Counted from the stretch's first letter, positions 12,290-25,100 are shown. The stretch is DNA of 64,000 bases from Tretioscincus oriximinensis (GCA_022410635.1 JAJVDF010000001.1:15327797-15391796), one strand, 5' to 3'. The notes: a model not told the origin generated them from the sequence alone. Program-made: numbers and translations.

Positions 12290-12405
12290 GAAAAAGAGCT
12301 ACAGCTCAGGATAGGAACCTGTCATAGTCTACATTGACATGTGGATAGCGGAGCCCTATTCTGAAATATAGCCCAGAGTAAGTCTCCGTAGCAGAAAGGA
12401 TCAGG
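12290..12405. repeat. MITE-like palindromic repeat, partial copy
   Basis: Contains CATAGTCTACATTGACATG followed by CCCTATTCTGAAATATAGCC and AGAGTAAG. It aligns with copies at 14668-14785, 30393-30586, 33985-34130, 47288-47395 and 57606-57779. See the full palindromic copy at 57606-57779. Confidence 0.5.
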
Positions 12406-12639
12406 AAACTGGACTTGTGTTCTTGGGAAGAAGGGGTGTGTCAGGGGATGGATTCCTAGGTTGGAGAAGCAACTGATAAACCACTGTGAGAGCCACGATG
12501 GGTCGTGGCCTAATTAGCAAGGCTCCTTTTATGTTCTAATGACATTGATCTATATAGTTCTTGGAGAACAAGTATATCCATGACTGGTTGACATTTTTAA
12601 GAACAATAGTAGGTGAAGAAGATTTTGCTTCTTCTATTT

Positions 12640-13260
12640 CAGAAGGTCCCAATGGGATTGGTTGACCACTGTGAGGCAGGACGTTGCCCTCTCATAGAGG
12701 GCAGATGTTAGTGGCTATTAGAAGGCTGTTTAATGCCTCCAGGTTGGAGAGACAGGCAGGGATGCCATCAAATGTGAATGGCAAGCAGTCAAGGGCAGAT
12801 AAAAATTTTCCTTTGATTTCTGCATGCGATACTGAGAAGAAACTGGTGAGCCATTTTATATTAGTTTCTCCTTTCTGGCTGGTGCCTGGGCCTTCACACA
12901 ACCCACTGTAGTTTCCTAAGTTGCATGGACTGCTGGATTTCCCTTCTGGCCTCTGATTTTTGCTATTCCAAGGAGGCTTGAAGGGAACCATTGGAGGAAT
13001 GTGAACTAGCAGCCTTGGAAAAAGGGACACTTTGCCAACTAATATTTCTGACTCGGCTGGCAAGAGCAACCAGCCCAGAAGATCGTTTCCTTGAGGGGGA
13101 TGCATCCTTCGATAATAGAAAGAGTCCCTTCTGGTCAACCTGCAGGATCACTTCATCCTTTTCATTAGAACTCACTCCTGATTCTGCTTCCAAAAATGGC
13201 AGCCTTTGCTCATCCTTCTCCACCTGCTTGGTGGATTTCCTAGTCATACTGGTTAGCTCA
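12640..13260. other. Unassigned open frames upstream of SCO2
   Basis: Open frames run through about 12692-13138 and 12963-13247 on the minus strand and 12991-13305 on the plus strand. The minus frame at 12963-13247 encodes a 94-residue hydrophilic product with no domain I recognise and no clear splice sites. Short similar pieces (GGAGAGGCAGGCAGGATG-like) occur near 11650, 12170 and 12745, so part of the area is probably repeat-derived. Coding status is doubtful. Confidence 0.25.
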
Positions 13261-13530
13261 CAAGGGTTGTGGCAAGAAGCAGGAATAGGAAAACTATTGT
13301 TTTAAACTGTTCAATACAGGTTACTGACAAATGAAGCTTTTTCAATTTTTTTTTACTACTGAATAAGATTTACATAAATGTATTGTACAATTTAAGATTA
13401 ACTTTGTGGCCAAACATTGTTTCCAGTTTTTTAAAAAACAACTGTGCTTAGTTCTTATAGTATATAAAATTAAAACTACCAAACATTTCCATCAGCTAAA
13501 CCAATTTTGTTTTTGCCAGCTCTTTTCAGG

Positions 13531-14499
13531 ATGTTTCGCGGCTGTTTGGGACACATGCGCAGCCTCTGCAGTGGCCAGCTACAGCCAGGATCTTTATCTT
13601 TCAGTTTGCATCCTTGGAACCAGCACTCTGCANTTTGCTGCAGGCAGCTTGTTGTTCTATCCAGGACAGAAGACTTGGAAACCACCCACATGGCTTGGAA
13701 CAGGGGTTGCTTGAAAAGTTCTGGTTCTGCTCATATAGGAGTTCATACCAGTCTGACAAGAATGGCAAGTAGTCACAGGGACTTTACATTATGTTGGGCC
13801 AGAAGCAGCCGGAGGGCATTATCTGCAGGAAACCCACAGCCCCCCAGCTCTAGCCCACGGGTTCAGCTGAGGGTTCGGCTCTGTATCACTTTCCTCATAA
13901 GTGGTGGGATTCTGGCAGCCTGGCTGTATGTACGGAAAGAGAAGGCACAGCTGGAAAAACTGGGGCGCCTTGAGGAGTTGAGAAAGCTAGCCCTTGGACA
14001 AGGGAACTTCCAGCTGGTGGACCATCTGGGGAAACCTTGTACCAAGGCAGATCTCAAGGGCAGGTGGGTCCTCATGTATTTTGGCTTCACCCATTGCCCT
14101 GACATTTGTCCAGATGAACTTGAAAAGATGAGCCGTGTGGTGGAGCTGCTGGATGGCGAAACTGGGCTGCCTCTTCTCCAACCTATCTTCATCTCCATTG
14201 ACCCAGAGCGGGACAGTGTGGCAGCAGTGGCCAAGTATGTCAAAGAATTTCACCCTCGACTCATGGGGCTCACAGGGACCCCAGAACAGGTGCAGGAGGC
14301 TGGGCGAGCATACCGTGTGTACTATAGCAAAGGGCCCAAAGATCAAGACGACGATTACATTGTGGACCATTCAGTGATCATGTACTTGCTTAGCCCAGAT
14401 GGACTTCTGATGGACTATTACTACCGCAGCAAGACAGATGTTGCTATTGCCAAGAGCATCAAGGGGCACATGCATACCTACAAGGCTCTTTATGCATGA
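13531..14499 (+). CDS. SCO2: SCO2, mitochondrial copper chaperone for cytochrome c oxidase
   Basis: Inner-membrane protein that delivers copper to the CuA site of COX2. It has a single coding exon of 322 residues if started at the first ATG, which follows an acceptor (CTCTTTTCAG|GATG). In-frame Met codons at 13690 (269 residues, close to human 266) and 13762 are alternatives, because the N-terminal 53 residues have no human counterpart. In 322-residue numbering: Arg/Ser-rich presequence; one membrane segment about 117-133; thioredoxin-like SCO domain from about 155. Copper ligands are visible as CPDIC (Cys189, Cys193) and His280 in DYIVDHS. FGFTHCPDICPDEL and IDPERD are family signatures. The copy looks intact, with one N in the presequence. 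It is convergent with NCAPH2, as in other vertebrates. Confidence 0.97.
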   Translation: MFRGCLGHMRSLCSGQLQPGSLSFSLHPWNQHSAXCCRQLVVLSRTEDLETTHMAWNRGCLKSSGSAHIGVHTSLTRMASSHRDFTLCWARSSRRALSAGNPQPPSSSPRVQLRVRLCITFLISGGILAAWLYVRKEKAQLEKLGRLEELRKLALGQGNFQLVDHLGKPCTKADLKGRWVLMYFGFTHCPDICPDELEKMSRVVELLDGETGLPLLQPIFISIDPERDSVAAVAKYVKEFHPRLMGLTGTPEQVQEAGRAYRVYYSKGPKDQDDDYIVDHSVIMYLLSPDGLLMDYYYRSKTDVAIAKSIKGHMHTYKALYA

Positions 14500-14597
14500 A
14501 GGCTTGCTGATTTTTGGCACTGGCAAGCAAGCTATGGAAGGAATGACTTGCGCTTAACAGGTGGACTTTGGAACATGTGCTAAGTTCTAGACATTGA

Positions 14598-14603
14598 ATT
14601 AAA
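14598..14603 (+). terminator. Candidate SCO2 polyadenylation signal
   Basis: ATTAAA lies 99 bases after the SCO2 stop codon and is the first acceptable hexamer downstream. Confidence 0.45.
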
Positions 14604-14667
14604 AAGAGCTATGAACATGTACTGCTTATTGGGTACTACATTTTCTTAGCACATACTGAAGCCCTTC

Positions 14668-14785
14668 AGAGAGAGCCCTATTCTGGGCTAGCTGAATGAG
14701 ATCTGCCATAGTCTACACTTGCATATGATGCTAGACCCCCTTCTAAGATTTAGTCCAGAATAAGGCTTTGCGTGGAAATAGCTTT
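14668..14785. repeat. MITE-like palindromic repeat, partial copy
   Basis: Holds GCCATAGTCTACACTTGCAT and CCAGAATAAGGC, matching the family described at 57606-57779. Confidence 0.5.
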
Positions 14786-15640
14786 GTTATTCACAGCAAG
14801 AACCTTCCATAGGTATGTTTGGACTCTAAGGGCTATTGCAACATAGCACTGCATGTTATAGGATTTTGAACAATATCAAACTCAGTGAGGATGTGTGAAT
14901 GACAGTTCATTCCTTCTTCAGTCTTTTATCTAAATATTCCTGTTCTGAAAGTTAATTTCCTTGTTTTAAAATTCTTATCTCAACCTGCACCAGGAATCAG
15001 CTTAGTATAACGTGCAACCAGCTTCCAGACCGAGCTGTTGGGAAGTTTCAAGCAATTTTTCCGTGCTTCCCATTCTCACAGTGAATTTGTTACATGGATT
15101 GCACTGAACATTGTCCCCAAGTGCCTAAGGAAGTCCAGTGGGCTGAGATCAGAAAAAGATCATGATGAAGGCTATCGCCAGATGGTTGTAATAAATCATG
15201 CGTTTTGTAATTTCAGAATATACATCCCCACCACCCGGCAGCAGCAGTTTTCCACTGCTAATATGCACATTTGGGTTTTTTACGTGCCTGAAACACTCGG
15301 AAGGACATATATGTGCTTTGGCTCTTACACATACAAACGCACAGCACACCCTTCAGATAGAGCCATGCATATATATAGGAGGACACAGCATCCACAGGGT
15401 TAAGTACTATTGCAGGAATATCCACGTGAGAACTAGATTTTCCCGAAAATCAGAAATGTTACACAGCCTATCTTTATAGCGTGTCTGGCAGGATTGCCAC
15501 CAATCCGATATTTTATGTTGTAGCCATAGCCATAATGGTGGGGAGATAAACCATGTCAGGATGATCTTTTTGAGAAAGGAACAGTCACCTTCATCATGGA
15601 CACCGCTGAATCCCAAAAATAAGTGGCAAGAGGGTTTTCT
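14786..15640. other. SCO2-NCAPH2 convergent spacer
   Basis: No gene recognised. The left part is ordinary AT-rich sequence. The right end approaches the NCAPH2 3' UTR. Confidence 0.4.
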
Positions 15641-15646
15641 TCCATA

Positions 15647-15652
15647 TTTATT
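15647..15652 (-). terminator. Candidate NCAPH2 polyadenylation signal
   Basis: TTTATT on the plus strand is AATAAA on the minus strand, about 470 bases after the NCAPH2 stop. This would give a 3' UTR of roughly 490 bases. Confidence 0.5.
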
Positions 15653-16122
15653 TAAAAAACTGAGACAATTTAGTGGGCTATGAAATATGCATTAATTCCT
15701 CCTCCCGATAGATGCAGCAGGCCCTATAGCAGAGTCTCTGGAACAGTTGGTGAAGGGGTGCATATGCTCATACCTGTGTGTGCATCTGCACTTTATCCAT
15801 GGAACCAGCCCATCCGTGGCTTGCTTTGCAATTGCACCTTTCTGCTTTCCTTCCAATGCTCACAAAGTTCCTACAGTATGTTCTGCACCAGTCTGATTTC
15901 TCATCCTCTATTTTGATTTTGCAGTGAACTCTCTATTGCACCTTCTGCCCGCAGCATCTTTCCAGAAAAAAGGCAACAAAGCAAAAGAGGGAGGCATGGA
16001 ACCACAGAGAGATATACTGTACAGCCAAAGACACCTATAGCTATGTCCACTTACAGGAAGACGTATTATACACATACGTACAAGTAGATATACAGAGAGG
16101 AGGACATGAAAGGATGGCGAAG

Positions 16123-19100
16123 TCACTGCTGGGTAAGAGAGGGAGCTGTGTAATTGCGGAAGCGCTCATGGGCCCGTTCTTGGGTCAGCAAGCACAATGC
16201 CATGGTGTCCACAGCTTCCTCAAGACCGGGCTTTTGGGAGACTTCTACTGTGTAGTCGTTAGCCTAGAAGAAACAAAGTGTAACACAGTATTGAGCAGGA
16301 CTGTGGTTAGGCAGATTTTGAGTCAAACTACTTCATCACTATATTGATAAGGAAAATAAGTTTCCAAATATAACGATATACTTTTATCAATTACAATCAC
16401 ACTACATGCAAGCNTTTCATCACTGCTAACAACGATCAGGCTACATTTTAAATGGTTAAAATGCAGCCTAGAGGATGTATCTATGCCATGCTACCTTTAA
16501 AATTTTATGTCCAGCAAAGGGGCTAGCAGCACTTTGAGACTAACTTGAGAAAAGTGGTTGGCATAAGCTTTCGTAGACAGGTCTACTTCTTCAGATGCTG
16601 AGGGACTAATGCCAGGGTCAGGTATTTATAGGGAAATGTGTATGGGAGAAGACAAAGCATATGCAACTGTAGGGAGGTGTTGAATTGCAGGTAAATAGCA
16701 GGAACTAATCCTCTATGTGAAAAAGTGCCTGGGGCAACAAGGGGCAATGTCTGGTAGAGAATCAATCAAATACTTAACAGGTGTCATAAAAATGTATAGT
16801 TGGCCAGGAAACCATTGTCTCTGTTAAGTCCTTTGCTGATGGCCTGGAACTTGTGAATGTATTCAAGTTCTGCTGCTTCTCTTTCAAATCTTCCTTTGTA
16901 GTTTCTTTGTTCAAGAACTGCAGTCCTGAGGTCTGAGAGAGAATGTCCTGGAAGGTTAAAATGTTCAGCAACTGGTTTCTGTGTGTTTCCATTTCGAATA
17001 TCTGATTTGTGTCCATTTATTCTCTGGCGAAGGGATTGTCCTGTTTGCCCAATGTAGAGTGTAGAGGGGCATTGTGGGCATTCCATCTTCTGCCAACAGT
17101 TGCATATNCTTTGTCTTCTCCCATACACATTTCCCTATAAATACCTGACCCTGGCATTAGTCCCTCAGCATCTGAAGAAGTAGACCTGTCTACGAAAGCT
17201 TATGCCAACCACTTTTCTCAAGTTAGTCTCAAAGTGCTGCTAGCCCCTTTGCTGGACTTTCTGCTAGACTAACACGGCTATTTCTCTGAAATTAAAATTT
17301 TATGAAAGAAATTACATACATTCAAGTAAGCTTAAAGTTAAAAGAGGACAAAAAATACATACAACGAGGTTATATTTTATCCGGAGATACAAAATAATCT
17401 GATGTAAGAGAAAGAAACTATAAAAGAAAATCAGGAATATCTTACTCTATTACGTCAAAAATCTAAAGCATTCCTTTGATGTTACAAAAAGGAATTAAAA
17501 TTTNAAAAACTGTTTTATTTTGACATTTGAAAAGAACTTGAAATTAAAATATATCCTGAAAAAAAAATAGTTAATTCAAATTATTTGTGAAAGAGGAAAT
17601 ATTATTAGNTTTGTTATATAACATTTATTAGGAACTGCACAACTCCAATTTCACAACCCAGTTTTTCACCCCCAAAAGTTGTGTCTTGGAATAGAGATGG
17701 GCAAGGACTACTGTGCAGGCAGGGAGAGGGGAGAAGAGGGAGTTGCTTGAGATATTTTTACTTACACGCACACANAAGTGTAACAATTATGGTTACCTTT
17801 AACTATCTATTTGGCTGCAACACTCACCAGCTGTAGGGAAGCCAGCATGTACCGGCAAACTTCAAAGGGTGATTTTCCTGCCACAAGACTAGCAAAAGAG
17901 CGCCACTCCCCCACCTGACCGAAGCTCAGCACCAAGCGGTCCCCATAGCTGTGGATATCAAAGGCTTCCCGGGCCTCCTGCGCAAAGAGGGAGAGATGAA
18001 GCACCTTGGCAGAGATCAGTGGCACAGCCCAGCTATCCCCACAGTCCACCTTTTAACTTCTCACCTGTTCCTCCAGCTGTGGCCCCATCATCTCCTCCCA
18101 GTCTTGGACACGCAGGGATAGAGCTGTCTCGCGAGTGTATTTTTGTGAATGGGCAATGAACAGCTCCTGGCAAAATACACATAAAATCTTTAGTATGGAG
18201 GCCCCAGAATGGAGGCTTGCAGGAACTGGTGAAGTTCACAACCTTTCCCATGGGACAAACATGTGTGATCCTTCTGCCTCAAGGAGGCCTCTTTAATTAT
18301 TCTCCCTGATAATCAGTCTCACCCAAGGCAAATTACTCCTGTATAAGAGGCTGTGAAATGCAGAATGTCATAAGCAGAATGTCCAACTGACCACTTTCCA
18401 GATGTTCATGAACTATGACTCCCAGTATTCCTTTCCACACCCAATATTAGCCACTCTACTGAACTGAGTGGAATCCTGAGAGTTGAAGTTCAGGAACATA
18501 ACACAGAATATAAAAAGGGCAAGTCCAGCACTCTAGTTTTACGCAAATGGCCCATCAATCGCATCTGGGCACTTCTAAACAGAAATAGAAGGAAATGTTT
18601 TTAAATCCAGAGGGCCTGGAATGTACTTCTATGAGAGATGGTGACAGCAGCTAGCCTGGTTGGCGTTAAGAGTGGATTGGACAAATGGATCAACTTTTAC
18701 TAGAAAATCCTTGATTTTTCACCCGATCTAGGTGAGTATCATCAGATGAAAAGATACTTAATAAAGTTGTGCAAGCAAAAGGGGCAGCCAAGATAATTAA
18801 TTCCAGTCTCAATTGGCAGCATAAAGGCAAATAAAAGCAATGCCATGCAAACCATATTTAAGATAGTTCATGCCATCCGGCATTGGTTGGGCAAAATCTG
18901 CTTGTGCCCAACCAATGCCGGATGGCATGAACTATCCTAAATAATCAATTTCACTGCTGTTACTATAAGGAAAGCCTTTTTTCCGTAGAATTTCAGCTGC
19001 TGCTGTATGGAGGATTCTAACTAAACTATNCTGGCCATTTACTAAGAAGAAATAGGCCATTGTTTGTAATCCCAACGCACAGCCAAGGATAGTGACTTCC

Positions 19101-22100
19101 CCCGCTACCCAAAACTAAGTCTGCATCCAAGAGCACCTTCCTGTCAGAATGCCAGAAATCAAAACTAGGAGTCAGTGGTTCCAGGGCTTCCCCAGTTCTC
19201 CGATCTTCCCTCCATCCCTGCCAAATAGCACTTGGCCCCATAAAGGCTTGAGAAAACCTATAATCCAACCACTTCTTCCAAGCAGTATACCTACCACATT
19301 CTTGCGCACTAGGTCCTCATAGCTGAGGGAGGTGGGTACTTCTCCAGCATCTGAAAGCAAAGCAATATCACAGGTGAATCTGAACACCTTGGGAGAGTTA
19401 TGAATAGCTTCCTCTTGTGGCACATGAACGGAACAAAAGGGGAAAGGAAGCTTCAACAAATCCTTGCTTTTCAAAACTAGTTTTCTAGCTCAACCTGAAT
19501 GCAAAAAACTGCATTTCCAGACTTGCATAGAAGCCAGGATTCGAATGTGCAACTTGAATACAGCCTTGGATCCTGGGTGTAGCCACATGTGTGTCATGAT
19601 CACAACACAAGCGATCATGTCATAGCTGAAAACCACTTCACTGCACGGATTTGGGCAGTAGAGCAAGGAACCTGTCCTTAGCCCATTTCATCTTGAATGT
19701 GCCTCGCCTGATCATAATCTAAGTCCTAAACCGTTATGGATCGGGTTTCACTTTCTAAAACTCCACCCCTGTTTTGGCACTGGAAACCTAAGAACAACTG
19801 TATCATAATCTGCTTTGAATCTTGCAAAACCTGAGATCTTTAGCTGCTTTAGATTTGGATCTTTTATTTTATTTTAATAGCTGCAAAGCAGGCAGAAATT
19901 CAACAGATCGTGTTTTCCTTCTTTGGAAAGATAGAAACTTCATTCCCAGAGAATTCAGCTTGGCTTCTAGTTTATTTGGGCCCTCTACACACCTGCATGG
20001 GCCCTTTGTTATTATACCTTCTGGTGTACCATCTGGAGCTTCNAGAGCTGAGACATCTTCATTTTCTGCACCAGCATCTGTGGAAAAGGGATCATCCCAG
20101 TTAAGACAGGAGCAAGAAGAAAAATCAATTTTCAAACCATCTGGATGCACCAGCTGCAAATGAGAGGACCTCAGATTTCTTGCAACAACTTTCTGGAATC
20201 ATTCTCAAGGCATATAGATTTTACCCATTTCCACATTGGGCTTTATTCCAAGACATATCTTATAAAGGCTATAAATAGCTACAAGGATGGATGTCTTGAT
20301 GCTGCCTCTGAGATGGAGCAACAGACAGTATTCCTGAAATGTCTGTTGCAGGGCATCAAGAACAGTTGAAGATTTTGCCTTCTGTTCCAGACTGCCCAGG
20401 TGCAATTGGTGGCCTGTGTGTGAGACTGAAGGCTGGACTAGACGGGCTCTGCCCCGATTCAACAGGGCTCCCCTTATGTTCTTATGTAACGGGGCCCCGC
20501 TGGGTGCCCACACAGGGCAAGCTACTGCCTGCTGTAGAGGCACAGCAGTTAAGATCCCTGGTGTCTCAGCAGAGTTTGAAACTCTCTGTGGGTTGAGAAG
20601 AGACCTCAGCTTTAGCAAACCCATCTATTCAAAAGCTAGAAATTATCATGACATATAATTCCAAAACGACTGTCCTTACAGTCAGGGCGCTAACACGCGT
20701 ATGCGAAGGCTGGTAGGCAGAGCCCACCAGGCCACNTCAGTGTGGTGTGTGCCTTGCTCGCATCCCACACAGAACATTGTGGACCAGCTGCAGCCTGGCA
20801 GGTTCCAGGCTGGGACACCAATGAATTGCCGCCACCTAAAAAAGCGGCAGGGATAGTGCGACTGATCAGACGCGATCGATAGCGCTGCCTGTTCCTGTTC
20901 CACTTCACACCCCCTGCAGGCTGCCTGGGACTCTGCCGGATGCTACCGAAGTCCCCAGCGCTGAAACCGTAGACCAGAGGTGGAGGGGGGAGGCTGCGAG
21001 AGGCTATGCCGATCGGACCCACAGCCTGCGTCTGCCTCCCTGTCTGTCCCAGACAGCCAGCGGGAGGCTGGAAGCAGAACAGGGACAGGTAGTTTGGTTG
21101 CGCTGCACTCACACACGCACGCACGCACGCACACACACACACACACAGAGAGAGAGAGGTATGCGGCAGACAGGCACATCCATCCATCCATGAAGATGAA
21201 AAACAAAGAAGGTAAGGAAGAGAGAGTAGGGAAGAGAGGTGGGGGAACAAGAAAGGGTACATAGATAGATGGAGAGGTAGGTACAGATAGATAATGCTAG
21301 AGCCCACTGTATTTCTACGGCAATGGGCTAATTCCCCTAGTGATTAGATAAATGGGGACCATCATAGTGTGGTAGAAAAAATAGAACGTAAGACTTTGTT
21401 GAAAAATAAAATTGTAAGTCACTTTGAGTAGGGTATAAAAACCCAGTTCTTCTCCTTCAAATATCTTGGAATTCAAGCAGGCCTGCTGATGTTTTTGCAA
21501 CAAAAGAGAAGTTCTNATTCAGTGGAAAATATTTCAGAACTGAACAAGTCTTGGTTGCAAAATTTTGGCTGAATGTAGCTAAATGTAGAAAATGCCAGGT
21601 GTGGCAAATGAGCACAGAATACATACCTGCCCCTCCGTCATCCACAGGGTCATACTCCCGCACCTCTTCTAAGGCATAAAGTTCTTCAAATGGCTTGGCC
21701 AGCAATGGACATGGCTTCAGAGTGAGGAGAAAGGAAAGAAACAAGGAAGCCGGTGTGCACACATTTGCCTATCTGTTCATCTTTACTATACCATGCCACT
21801 CTGCAAATGTGGAAAAACTAACATGGGAGGTAATCTAATAAACTCGCCATCAGAGAAAAGAGAGTGGGCAAGCCAACTAATTAATATGGCTTACTGCAGG
21901 GAAATAAGTTCTCTGAACAGATCCTAGAGTGTAGTGGCTTCAGATATTGTCTCTCCTTAGCACAATCCAAATCAGGGTTTCCAGAACATCAACCAACTAT
22001 TGAACACACTATCGCTTAGTCTGAAAATGAACACCGGTACTTACCTGAGGTGGTGTTCAAGAGGACAGAGAGGGAAGGGATATCTTCTGTTGCTTCCTAC

Positions 22101-25100
22101 AGGGGTCTCCTGGATTAACCCATTGGTTAGACATCCCTTCCCATCCTCTGTGAAAGTGTATAATAATTTGGTACAACTAACATTTTTACCATTATTTTAT
22201 CTACTCTAAAATTTCACTATTTTGTGAATAGTTTTTCTATTTGTTTCCAGTTTTTATAATTTCCTTCTTCTATCTTATTTCAATTTTTATATAACCATAT
22301 TCCTAAACATTTCAATTTTTTTGCAACAAAACTGATATTAGTTTGGCTGANTATGTGACAATATTGAATTTATCGGACTAACATCTCGTGAGTTTGGGGA
22401 GTTCTTTTGCATACAAAAAGCTAAAAACAAAAAAACCCAGGTGTGTCTAATAATTGGCTGATCTGAAAACTTTAATCTAACCTTTGGGTCCTTCCCATTT
22501 AGGCTAGAACAAAAGAGCTTTACCAGTATACTATACTTGGGAAATGAATGACTGTTAAAAAATAATGTTCCTCACCATTCTCCTCTGCAGCTTTTTTTGG
22601 GCAGCCAGACGTTCTTTCACATGCCTCCAATACAAAACTTCCAAATCTGTCCAGAAATACAAAAAAGCCCAAGTGTTCAATGTTTCCCTTCCTCACCCTC
22701 CAAGCAAATTCATCCACTGCCTTTGCACATGTGGCAAGGGACTGGTAGAATAGATGTCTATAGCGTTGCACTTCTTACATCAACCCCTCCTCCTGCCTCT
22801 ATATCTCTATAAAACGTTTTGCAGCCCTCTAGTTCAGAAGTCTGTTCTCATTATTCCTCTGTGCTGTATTAGGAGTGGGTGTGAGAGAGCCCTTGGGGAC
22901 AATAATCCCACAAGACATATCCCCCCACAAAAAAAGTGTGTATGGGGGGAAAGGATAGAGGTCCTAAGGCCACCACTGTGCTAAGCAATGCAGTATGCTT
23001 GTTGCCCTCTGTCAGCATGTGTCTCTATCTTGGTTCCTGTTATTCCTGGATTTTCATTTTGGGGCGTTAGTGGAGTCAACAAATTGATCTACTGAAACAT
23101 GAATGCTTTTCAAAGGTTGCTGAACTTACAGTTCACTGTTAGGGTGANTATGTTTAAAGGGGTTATTTTAGTCTATGTAGTTTAATAGTTTTGCTTATTC
23201 TTAGTTTTAAATTGTAAAGCACCTTGAGCATTTTACTAAAAGTATGGTATACAAATGAAGACACAATAAAGTACAGTGAGCTATACTATTTAGGCTTTGA
23301 CACGAGTTCTCAGCCAAGGCACAACCTTGCTCTATTGCCAGACCACCCTAGTCAAGTTGCTTCATCCATGCAGCACAGATCCCGAATGATGACGAATGTT
23401 GCCTGAAAGCTGCCAAAGAGGTTAGAAAAGAGCAGTCAGTCTACTCAGATCTCCCCCCAATTCAGGGCTGCTACTCACCAGCAAATGTTGGGCCTTTCCT
23501 CCTGGTCCTTTGGCTGCTGATTTTGTCATGCTCTGGAGGGAGAAGACAAGCATTNGTGAGAATTGCTCACTAGTTCACTAATCTCCCTCACACTTTTTGC
23601 CCTCCCCAAAACCTGAATATGGCCCAAAGACATTCCAAGACCTGCCAGGATAAAAAAGCAAAGACAAAGCAGAGAGGTGGCAGCACAGCCTTAGCGCCCA
23701 ATCCCTCTAGGCCTCCTACACCCAAGTGCCAAGCGATGTCTCTTTTTGCCCCAACCAGTGTTGCAACCGGAATCCNAGCACTCACCTGTGGCTGAGAACC
23801 ATGCTGTGAACTCCTGCAACTTTCTGGACAGTCTCCGCTTCCGCTTAGTACCTGGTATGTCTTCCAGGCCACGGGGAATGGTGAAAGGCCTGCCTAAAGT
23901 CACAAGAAACTAAAGTAGTAGAATGGAGCTCCTCGGGGACTCACAAGACCTGCACCATTTGCTAATTCAGGAATCTGTGAACCTGGAGGAATTTCTACCC
24001 TCCAAATGGTGATGGGGATCCAAATGGGCTGCCTGAGGCTATGGGTCATCATAGGGTACAGGTCTGTGTGAACCAATTCCTAACCAAGACCTCTTCAGAC
24101 ATCCCAGCCCAAACTCTGCAAGTGGGTAAAAATCCTTAGAATTCCATAATTAGTTATCCCCAACAAGAGGTCTTCCTCAGAGNCCCTCCCAGGTACCTTT
24201 CTTCAAGGGTTTATTTTCAGAAGAACTGAAGGGATCTAGGCTGCGCCAGGGATCCAGCTGTTCCTAAAGAAGAAGCAGGCATTAAAATCTTAAGTCAGAA
24301 ACAGGAGCTGAGCTGACTTTTGCCACTCAAGTGTNCCTTGGTACACTGCAGTAGTGGCAGCAGAAGACAGAAGGCCTATTGGTGAAACGGTGCAAATGAT
24401 TTATGATTTTATTTTACATTTGAATATCTCTCTGCACCTTTTTTTATACGTTCTAAGAGTAAGAGTTTGATTTGATGAAATGGCTGCCCCCCTCCCCACA
24501 CTCACACAAAGTGTCCCTTCTTATAGTAGTGAAGCCAAGAAGCTAATCTTNGCATCAAACATAACTCTTTTTTGGTTATTTCTAATGCTTCTGCTATAGG
24601 ACAGGCTGTAGTTCAACTGCTTGGAAATCAAAAAGTTGCTGATTCAATCCCTAGCCTCTCTCTGGAAGTTAGCAATGGCAAACCACTTCTGCATTTCTGC
24701 CAAGAAAACTGTGATCAACCAGGAGTTGGCCACAGCTCAATGTTACCCCAACAGCGACGTTGCCAAGTGCAACTTAAGAGACTAAATGAATCGGCACATA
24801 AGAGTAGCCACCACCCAACCTTCTTTACTATAGAAATGGCATAAGGCCGTCCTGTTGGTTTTCAGNATAACATATAGAAACCAAGTCAAACAATCCAAGC
24901 ATACATGCTTCAGTTCCTCTCTGGGCTTTACCTTGAAGGGAATGTTTGTGTCCAGAGTGGGGGGTCTCTCTCGCAACATGTAGCCTTTATCCTTGGGGAT
25001 GTTCTAGAAGGTGAAAGGGAAGGCAATGAAGGTCTGTCAGACCTGGAGATACCACCAAGGACCAACTCCCCTCCTCCCAGTCAGATACCATCTGTTGCTG

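Larger units (their letters stand above)
16509..17257 (-). mobile_element. Penelope-like fold-back element with 162-bp inverted arms
   Basis: The left arm 16509-16670 and right arm 17096-17257 are near-perfect inverted repeats. The 425-base spacer encodes on the minus strand (about 17128-16784) a fragment with [18 protein letters not shown], then GHKSD and KPVAEHFN. This is the GIY-YIG endonuclease module that ends Penelope-like retroelement proteins. No reverse transcriptase remains. Each arm carries a hammerhead-like core (see the entries at 16551-16594 and 17172-17207). It lies in the spacer between NCAPH2 exons 19 and 20. Confidence 0.8.

Noticed and set aside
13863..14370. Long minus-strand frames opposite SCO2
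   Set aside because: They are antisense shadows of the SCO2 coding exon. The sense frame has the full conserved SCO domain.
20690..21307. 205-codon minus-strand open frame
   Set aside because: It crosses a CA/AG microsatellite and GC-rich DNA. The product is low-complexity and both strands are open, and there is no homology or splice context.
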